Positions 56,651 to 64,000 of a stretch of DNA of 64,000 nucleotides are shown here, piece after piece. Position 1 is the stretch's first letter, and the number at the start of each line of letters is the position of its first letter. A program made the translations under genes and the position numbers. This DNA is from Tragulus kanchil. Its lineage: Eukaryota; Chordata; Mammalia; Artiodactyla; Tragulidae. The notes beneath the pieces were generated by a model. The model saw only the letters and a program-made list of their open reading frames with translations. It searched no databases and was not told the DNA's origin. Location of the stretch: positions 137,162,854 through 137,226,853 of the forward strand of contig JAIOJX010000031.1 in NCBI GenBank assembly GCA_022376925.1, in the 5' to 3' direction.

Positions 56651-57238
56651 CTTCTCAGATCTTTTCTTGCAGCTTTCTCATTGCCATCACCTTAAAATAT
56701 CCTTTATATTTTCACCCCTGGATTATTTTCAGAATCTCCCATCACAGACTGGTCACATGGGGCTGCCAAGTGAGAGGGAGGGGGGTTTGTCCAGGAGAGA
56801 GACACAAGGCCAGGTTTCAGCAGTGCCGTGAGCATTTTTCTCTTTTGGAACATCTATAGCAAATATTCTTAAAAGTTTAAGGCTGGGCTTCCCCTGGTGG
56901 TCCAGTGGGTAAGGACACCGCCTTGCAGTGCAAGGGGCGCCAGTTCGATCCCTGGTCTGGGAAGATCCCACGTGCCACGGAGCGGCTGGACCGATGTGTC
57001 CAATCACCGAGCTGGAGCTCTGGAGCGCATGCGCCCAGAGCCGGCGCTCTGCAATGACAGACCTGGATGGGAGGCCACCTGGATGGGAGGCCCACAGGAG
57101 CCAAAGAACAAGACAGATGGAAATAGAGAAATGAAAGACCAATAGAAGTGGCCCGCCCGCTCCCCTCCCTCCCCAACCGGACCTTCGCCCAAAATGTAAA
57201 ATAAATAAATAAATCTTAAAAAAAAACAAAAAACAAAA

Positions 57239-58215
57239 AAAACACAACCAGACAACTCAGCACAGGTAAAACGAACAACCCAATCAAAAAATGGGAGAAA
57301 GATCTAAAGAGACGCCTCTCCAAAGAGGACATACAGATTGTCCCAAAGCACATGAAACGATGCTCAATCTCACTTATTATTAAAGAAATGCAAATTAAAA
57401 TTACAATGAGATACCACTTCACACCCGTCAGAATGGCCATCATCAAAAAATCTGCAGACAATAAATGCTGGAGAGGGTGCGGAGAAAAGGGAACCCTCTT
57501 GCATTGCTGGTGGAAATGTCAATTGATACAGCCTCTATGGAAGACAGTCTGGAGATTTCTTAAAAAACTAAAAATAGAAGCACCCTACGACCCAGCAATC
57601 CCACTATTAGGCTTATACCCTGATGAAATCAAAACTGAAAGAAGCACCTGTACCCCAATGTTCATTGCAGTTCTCTATACAATAGCCAGAACTTGGAAGC
57701 AACCTAGATGTCCGTCGACGAATGAATGGATCCAGAAGCTCTGATACATATATACAATGGAATACTACTCAGCTGTTAAAAGAAATGCAGAAGACTCAGT
57801 CCTAATGAAGTGGCTGGCTCTAGAACCTATCATAAAAAGTGAAGTAAGTCAAAAAGAGAAAGACAAATACAGTATACTAACACACATATATGGAATCTAG
57901 TAGGACGGTCTTGATAACACACGCAGGGAACTCATGGAAAAACAGACAGAGCATAGACATAGGGACATTGTGGGGAAGAAATAGGGAGGGGGAGGCATGG
58001 AGGGAGTAACATGGAAACCTATACTGATATGTGTGGAAAAGATAGCTAGTGTCATAGTGCTAAGGGAATAGGAGTGCTTACAATGGCTTGGGGCGAAGGC
58101 CTGGAGGGAGGGGGGGAACTGGGAGGGTGGGGACCATGGATATGCATATGACTGATCTGGGAACATACATGTCTGTGAACAACAAAACTCTGTAAAACCT
58201 TTAAAATAAAGAATA
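57239..58215 (+). mobile_element. 5'-truncated young L1 3' end with nearly intact ORF2 C-terminus
   Basis: From 57239 to 57897 the ORF2 frame is open except for one TGA at 57742, where the family has TGG (W). It contains '[16 protein letters not shown]' and '[12 protein letters not shown]', the Cys-rich C-terminal region of L1 ORF2, and ends at TAG 57898-57900. A ~310 bp 3' UTR follows, with a G-rich polypurine part near 57985-58000 and 58105-58130, then the 'aaaactctgtaaaacc' end and AATAAA near 58206. It starts within or beside the SINE's A-rich tail. Confidence 0.92.
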
Positions 58216-60220
58216 AAAAAATATTAAAAAAAAGTACTTTTAAGTCTCCCGTCTGACCTCCTTTTTGGAACTCCCCCTTCATACCATACTGGGCTTCCCA
58301 ATTCCTTCACAATTCCACTACATATTTTGATAAATTAATGTTATTATTTAATATTATACTTATATCTTAAATATAAGCAATATTATTTAATATTTGTTAT
58401 TTTAATAATACATGAATCTAATTCTGTCCTTCTCTACTTGAAAACTTCCATTAGAATAGTTTCCCATTTCTTACAGAATAAAATTCAAACTTGTTAGCTT
58501 GACGTGAGATCATCCTAAATGACTCTAACCTGACCTAACTTTAATGACCCAAGACTCTGGTCATGCCTTGGCATATGCTCTGCCTCATATACCCATCTTC
58601 CAGCTTCCCATTTGACAGATCTCAGCTCATTTTTCAAAGCCAAGTTCAACCATTGGTTCTTGATTTCCTCAAGAAGAGACAGGTCATTCCATCTTTCAGA
58701 TTCTCAAAAAATAATCGTTCATGACACATATCAATGCTCTTCTTCTAGTAGGCTGTGCACTCTTCAAGGATAGTGCTGAGGTCTTCTTTGCAATTCTCAG
58801 GCTGAGAATGGTGCCCAGAATACCAACAGCCCTGTGAGTGCTATCTGAATGAAGGTATGAGATAAGGAGAACCAATATACACTGAATCATGAAGCCTTTT
58901 CCTCTTTGAGGGAAACTTGAGAAAGTGGGGATGGAAGAACTGTTATCAGTCTGGGTAACACACACTCAATAATCAGAGGCTATGTTATAAGAGAGGATCA
59001 AACCCAAGGAAAGAAGGCAAGACAGAAATTTTAAATGTTTGAAGCCCTTCTGTGAGTGTGGAGGCTCCCCTGTCTGCCAACAGGGATGGTATGGATGCTC
59101 TGGCTTGGATTCATACAAAAAATGGGGAAAAGGAATGGGGCTAAAGTTTTCATAGGGCTAAGGGAACAGGGGTGCGAACATTGGCTTGGGGCGAAGGCCT
59201 GGAGGAGGGGAACTGGGAGGGTGGGGACCATGGATATGCATATGACTGATCTGGGAACATACATGTCTGTGAACAACAAAACTCTGTAAAACCTTTAAAA
59301 TAAAGAATAAAAAAATATTAAAAAAAAGTACTTTTAAGTCTCCCGTCTGACCTCCTTTTTGGAACTCCCCCTTCATACCATACTGGGCTTCCCAATTCCT
59401 TCACAATTCCACTACATATTTTGATAAATTAATGTTATTATTTAATATTATACTTATATCTTAAATATAAGCAATATTATTTAATATTTGTTATTTTAAT
59501 AATACATGAATCTAATTCTGTCCTTCTCTACTTGAAAACTTCCATTAGAATAGTTTCCCATTTCTTACAGAATAAAATTCAAACTTGTTAGCTTGACGTG
59601 AGATCATCCTAAATGACTCTAACCTGACCTAACTTTAATGACCCAAGACTCTGGTCATGCCTTGGCATATGCTCTGCCTCATATACCCATCTTCCAGCTT
59701 CCCATTTGACAGATCTCAGCTCATTTTTCAAAGCCAAGTTCAACCATTGGTTCTTGATTTCCTCAAGAAGAGACAGGTCATTCCATCTTTCAGATTCTCA
59801 AAAAATAATCGTTCATGACACATATCAATGCTCTTCTTCTAGTAGGCTGTGCACTCTTCAAGGATAGTGCTGAGGTCTTCTTTGCAATTCTCAGGCTGAG
59901 AATGGTGCCCAGAATACCAACAGCCCTGTGAGTGCTATCTGAATGAAGGTATGAGATAAGGAGAACCAATATACACTGAATCATGAAGCCTTTTCCTCTT
60001 TGAGGGAAACTTGAGAAAGTGGGGATGGAAGAACTGTTATCAGTCTGGGTAACACACACTCAATAATCAGAGGCTATGTTAAAAGAGAGGATCAAACCCA
60101 AGGAAAGAAGGCAAGACAGAAATTTTAAATGTTTGAAGCCCTTCTGTGAGTGTGGACTCCTGGCCTGGACTACCCAGGCATGTTGCTTGCCAACAGGGAT
60201 GGTATGGATGCTCTGGCTTG
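58053..60220. repeat. Tandem duplication 19 (unit ~1098 bp) with 42 bp filler
   Basis: Left copy 58053-59107, filler 59108-59149, right copy 59150-60220. Near the left end a 14 bp block (59063-59076 area) replaces about 30 bp of the right copy (60157-60188) before 30 bp match again. The first 60 bp of the right copy also carry several mismatches and a 4 bp G-run deletion. Confidence 0.94.
58430..58870 (+). mobile_element. L2 LINE 3' end
   Basis: 'gactctggtcatgccttggcatatgctctgcc', 'gatctcagctcatttttcaaagcc', 'ctgtgcactcttcaaggatagtgc' and 'gagtgctatctgaatgaa' follow L2 3'-end order. Copies at about 59528-59964 and 61011-61183 through duplications 19 and 20. Confidence 0.65.
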
Positions 60221-62208
60221 CAGCCCAGTTCTGCAACTGATTGGGAGCATTGGGGCATGCAATCCCCCAGCTTCTGGGAGTGTGGTAGCCAATGGCTCTC
60301 AGTTGAGTCATTCTCTGGGAATTACCCTCAGTTAAAGAAAGCCCTCAACCAAAGTCGTACCCACTCTTGAGGGCATCCCTCATCCAGTGACTGGTCAGTA
60401 AGGGAGTCCATCTTGCTCACCTCCAGACTGGACAACCCATCCCAGAACCAGAGCTCCTCATGGGTCAGCTGAGGTTTGTTTTTTTTTTATATTTGCAACA
60501 AACTTCAGCTTCTCCTCCTACCAGTTCCCCCTTCCTTCAGTCTCACATGGGTGTTGATTCCTAAGTCACTTTCTAATACATTTCCAGCCTGCAGATTTCC
60601 ACCTCAGAATCTGCTTGACAGAGAATAATCTAAGGCAAATGATGCTCCAAGGGCTTCCATTTCCATCCCAATATTTCCAACTAGATTGGCAAATGTTTCT
60701 TAGACACAGCTACCAAGATCAACTACACAGATCTTTGGTGATCCTTTTGCATTTTGGAATCTTGTTGGTGGCCTCAAGGCTGAATGGTCCCACCTTCTAA
60801 ATGTGACCTGAGTAATTGCTCTTTTGTAGCCATTGATTTGAGTCATGTTACATTTTGTCATACAGAGGTGTGAAATTTAAAATAGATACAGCAGTGAACT
60901 ATGAGGCAGCAGGAACACTTGAAATTTTGGCCCCATCTCCATTAGCTGACTTTTAAGCAAAATTTACACTTTTACAGAAAACTCCAACAGGAACACTTGA
61001 AATTTCATTCCAGATTCTCAAAAATAATCGTTCATGACACAGATCAATGCTCTTCTTCTAGTAGGCTGTGCACTCTTCAAGGATAGTGCTGAGGTCTTCT
61101 TTGCAATTCTCAGGCTGAGAATGGTGCCCAGAATACCAACAGCCCTGTGAGTGCTATCTGAATGAAGGTATGAGATAAGGAGAACCAATATACACTGAAT
61201 CATGAAGCCTTTTCCTCTTTGAGGGAAACTTGAGAAAGTGGGGATGGAAGAACTGTTATCAGTCTGGGTAACACACACTCAATAATCAGAGGCTATGTTA
61301 AAAGAGAGGATCAAACCCAAGGAAAGAAGGCAAGACAGAAATTTTAAATGTTTGAAGCCCTTCTGTGAGTGTGGACTCCTGGCCTGGACTACCCAGGCAT
61401 GTTGCTTGCCAACAGGGATGGTATGGATGCTCTGGCTTGCAGCCCAGTTCTGCAACTGATTGGGAGCATTGGGGCATGCAATCCCCCAGCTTCTGGGAGT
61501 GTGGTAGCCAATGGCTCTCAGTTGAGTCATTCTCTGGGAATTACCCTCAGTTAAAGAAAGCCCTCAACCAAAGTCGTACCCACTCTTGAGGGCATCCCTC
61601 ATCCAGTGACTGGTCAGTAAGGGAGTCCATCTTGCTCACCTCCAGACTGGACAACCCATCCCAGAACCAGAGCTCCTCATGGGTCAGCTGAGGTTTGTTT
61701 TTTTTTTATATTTGCAACAAACTTCAGCTTCTCCTCCTACCAGTTCCCACTTCCTTCAGTCTCACATGGGTGTTGATTCCTAAGTCACTTTCTAATACAT
61801 TTCCAGCCTGCAGATTTCCACCTCAGAATCTGCTTGACAGAGAATAATCTAAGGCAAATGATGCTCCAAGGGCTTCCATTTCCATCCCAATATTTCCAAC
61901 TAGATTGGCAAATGTTTCTTAGACACAGCTACCAAGATCAACTACACAGATCTTTGGTGATCCTTTTGCATTTTGGAATCTTGTTGGTGGCCTCAAGGCT
62001 GAATGGTCCCACCTTCTAAATGTGACCTGAGTAATTGCTCTTTTGTAGCCATTGATTTGAGTCATGTTACATTTTGTCATACAGAGGTGTGAAATTTAAA
62101 ATAGATACAGCAGTGAACTATGAGGCAGCAGGAACACTTGAAATTTTGGCCCCATCTCCATTAGCTGACTTTTTAAGCAAAATTTACACTTTTACAGAAA
62201 ACTCCAAC
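59779..62208. repeat. Tandem duplication 20 (unit ~1220 bp) with templated filler
   Basis: Left copy about 59779-60987, filler 60988-61004, right copy about 61005-62208. The filler repeats 60910-60927 (caggaacacttgaaattt). The start of the right copy lacks 5 bp ('tcttt') and one A. It overlaps duplication 19, so 58698-59107 is present three times. Confidence 0.94.
60140..60980. other. Unassigned DNA
   Basis: Unique-looking, with T-run microsatellite near 60478. No repeat or coding frame recognised. Repeated at about 61360-62200. Confidence 0.4.
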
Positions 62209-63302
62209 TTTTGAAGGAAAGATGGCTTTGACCAGACATGTTTTTGTTCCTAGTTAGCTGAGTTAGATGGATCGAAGTGTTTACTTCAGATCAGGACTGA
62301 AGACAAGGCTGTGCTTTAGGAACAGTAGCTAAATTTTGTTTGGGATTTTTAATTTATGGCTTGGGGTGCCAATACATTTATTTGAGACAGCAAAGGCAGA
62401 AGTGTCAGACTTCCAATCACTGTGGTATTTGCCCCCGAATGTGCCTTCCCAACAGCACTCTCCCCTGCTGCAGGGATGTGGATAGCTGTGGTGATGCACT
62501 GAAAGGCAAATGGGGTCCATAGGAGCTCTCTTGTTATTGTTAGAACATCCTCTTCTCTTTAGAATTAACTTCAGTTCCCTTTTTCTCTAATTTTTCTTGA
62601 AACCTGCTTCTCACTTTTGACCCTCAGCTCCAGTAGGACACCTCTCTCTCTCTCTCTCTTCTCTGTATAGTGTCTGCTTCTTCATCCACATTCCTGTTCA
62701 TGTTGTGGTAGATTTTCCCCAGGCTCCTTAGTTCATTGTTTCATACAATTGCTTTTTAATATTTGTGAATTGATTTGGCAGACAGGCATTGCAATTATGG
62801 ACAAGATTGACTATTAGGAGAAATTCTCCCCTCTGCCTCCAGTTCTCTCCCCCATGGAGCAATTGAAAGCATATCACACATTAAATCAAATGAGCAAGCA
62901 TTACCATCAGTTGTAAACAATTTACACTGCAGAACTCCTGCCATCTTGCCAAATCTCCCAAGAACTAGATGTGGATTCCAACTCACTCACCTTGCTAATT
63001 AATTCAGAATAAGATGATATCCCAAAAAAGAAGTACTCTTTCATACTGGTGGAAAATTACGTAGACAATTTAAGATGTTTTAATATCCATCCTGTTATTA
63101 GCTTAAAAAGATTTCTTTGCCAAAAATATCCATCCTGTTATTTTTAGTCTAAGGAAAGTTCTTTGCCAAAGACTGTTTCCAAAATTTCATCACGTTCTGA
63201 GTACAATTATGCATGAAAGCAGGTGGATATTATTGCTGTCTGATTCATCTTTGAAACGCCAGCACCTACCACAGTTCTGGACATGTTGTATGACGTTGAA
63301 TT
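62209..63302. other. Unassigned DNA with a (CT)n microsatellite
   Basis: Outside the duplications. (CT)n at 62641-62660 and near-repeated 'atccatcctgttatt' at 63084 and 63128. No repeat family or gene recognised; frames of about 60 codons only. Confidence 0.4.
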
Positions 63303-63315
63303 AAATCTTAATGTG

Positions 63316-63650
63316 AAACAGACAGAGCACAGACATAGGGACATTGTGGGGAAGAAATAGGGAGGGGGAGGCATGGAGGGAGCAACATGGAAACCTATAC
63401 TGTCATGTGTGGAAAAGATAGCTATTGTCATTGTGCTAAGGGAAAAGGAGTGCTCACAATGGCATGGGGCGATGGTCCAGAGGAGTGGGATGGGGGGAAC
63501 TCGGGGGGTGGGGACCAGGGATATGCATATGACTGATCTGGGAACATATATGTCTGTGAACAACAAAACTCTATAAAACCTTTAAATAAAAAAAAAAAAA
63601 GAAAAAAAAGAAACCAATGGGAGATTTAGCTTAAAACAAACAAACAAACA
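63316..63650 (+). mobile_element. 5'-truncated young L1 3' end with TSD and extra tail
   Basis: Starts 'aaacagacagagcacagaca' within the L1 3' UTR and runs through the G-rich part and 'gggatatgcatatgactgatc' to 'aaaactctataaaacc' and an A-rich tail (to about 63611). Then 'ccaatgggagatttagctt' and a (CAAA)n run. A 13 bp TSD, aaatcttaatgtg, is at 63303-63315 and 63651-63663, so the extra ~40 bp arrived with the insertion. Confidence 0.9.
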
Positions 63651-63722
63651 AAATCTTAATGTGCTCTTATAGTGAAATAGTTACTTCAAAAATTCATAGA
63701 TGACTGAGATTTTAGAGAGTCT

Positions 63723-64000
63723 TAGCTTGGGCTGCCATAGCAAAAATACTACAGACTGGGTAGCTTATAAACAAGAGAAATTGACTTCTTACAATTATAG
63801 AGATTGGAAATCTGATATCAGGGTGCTCGCATAATTAAATTCTCATGAGGACTCTCTCCAGGTTTCAGGCTGCCAGCTTTTTGTTGTATCCTCACATATG
63901 GAGAACAGAGAGGAAAAGCAAGCTTTCTTGTGATATTCACACACTAATCCTATTCGTGAGGGCTCTCCCCTCCTGACTTTATCTAATCCTAATTACCCCT
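63723..64000 (-). mobile_element. MaLR LTR, antisense, cut by window edge
   Basis: 'agcttgggctgccatagcaaaaatac', 'actgggtagcttataaacaag', 'atcctcacatatggagaac' and 'ctatctaatcctaattacc'-type text are the antisense of a MaLR LTR. It continues beyond the window. Confidence 0.85.

Larger units (their letters stand above)
55537..57764. repeat. Tandem duplication 18 (unit 1114 bp)
   Basis: Left copy 55537-56650, right copy 56651-57764. Flush junction with 2 bp of shared sequence (CT). I saw no difference between copies. It begins inside duplication 17, so about 70 bp occur three times (from 54433, 55537 and 56651). It contains a whole SINE and half an L1 tail. Confidence 0.97.

Noticed and set aside
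905..62208. CRISPR array or satellite array
   Set aside because: The repeats are pairs of long direct duplications of different sequences, not many short copies of one repeat with spacers, and the genome is mammalian.

Overview
This window is mammalian nuclear DNA from a ruminant artiodactyl. The diagnostic evidence is a BovB LINE, several Bov-A/Bov-tA SINEs (the family whose tail comes from the BovB 3' end), a tRNA-Glu-derived SINE of the CHR type at eight places, ruminant-type ERV LTRs, and old mammal-wide repeats (MIR, L2, MaLR LTRs, L1M). The youngest L1 3' ends do not read like the cattle L1 3' end as I remember it, and the tRNA SINE has an unusual GC-rich, pyrimidine-rich 3' block. I therefore suspect a non-bovid lineage such as a mouse-deer (Tragulidae), but only as an inference. 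I find no intact protein-coding gene. The coding-derived sequences are dead LINE ORFs and one broken HMGN1 retrocopy.

The dominant structure is unexpected. The window contains 20 head-to-tail direct duplications of nearly constant length (about 1.04-1.22 kb), spread from 905 to 62208 over unrelated sequence. Second copies start at about 1970, 4268, 6348, 9516, 12383, 16574, 18449, 22899, 25974, 28903, 32123, 37011, 38842, 41809, 45965, 49373, 54516, 56651, 59150 and 61005. Some junctions are flush with 2-8 bp of microhomology; others carry 6-46 bp of filler. In several pairs the left copy degenerates just before its end. Five adjacent pairs overlap, so some sequence is present three times. 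The simplest reading is an assembly artefact: about 21 contig-like blocks of roughly 1.8-5.1 kb, each repeating the last ~1.1 kb of its predecessor. Collapsed, the window would be about 41.6 kb. A biological origin would be remarkable, so it should be tested.

Layout: 1-7.4 kb, antisense L1, old L1 and a BovB LINE. 7.4-13.8 kb, L1 fragments including a young L1 3' end with a probable 3' transduction. 13.8-20 kb, an ERV LTR and mostly unassigned, partly triplicated DNA. 20.0-20.8 kb, an extreme A+T tract. 20.8-24.6 kb, an old L1M with a SINE. 24.6-30 kb, antisense ERV LTRs with SINEs. 30-35.5 kb, old LTR-like DNA, SINEs and a weak exon-like stretch. 35.5-43.8 kb, the HMGN1 retrocopy, LTRs, Bov SINEs and MIR. 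43.8-51.1 kb, relatively GC-rich unique DNA, MaLR LTRs, and a 46 bp templated insertion with a target-site duplication. 51.1-58.2 kb, nested L1s, a MaLR with a SINE, and an L1 ORF2 tail with a single stop. 58.2-64 kb, L2, unassigned DNA, a short L1 insertion with TSD, and a MaLR LTR running off the edge.

Nothing here forms a pathway or operon. The biology is retrotransposon insertion history overlaid by the ~1.1 kb duplications. Repeat family names come from memory of consensus sequences, not from a database search.
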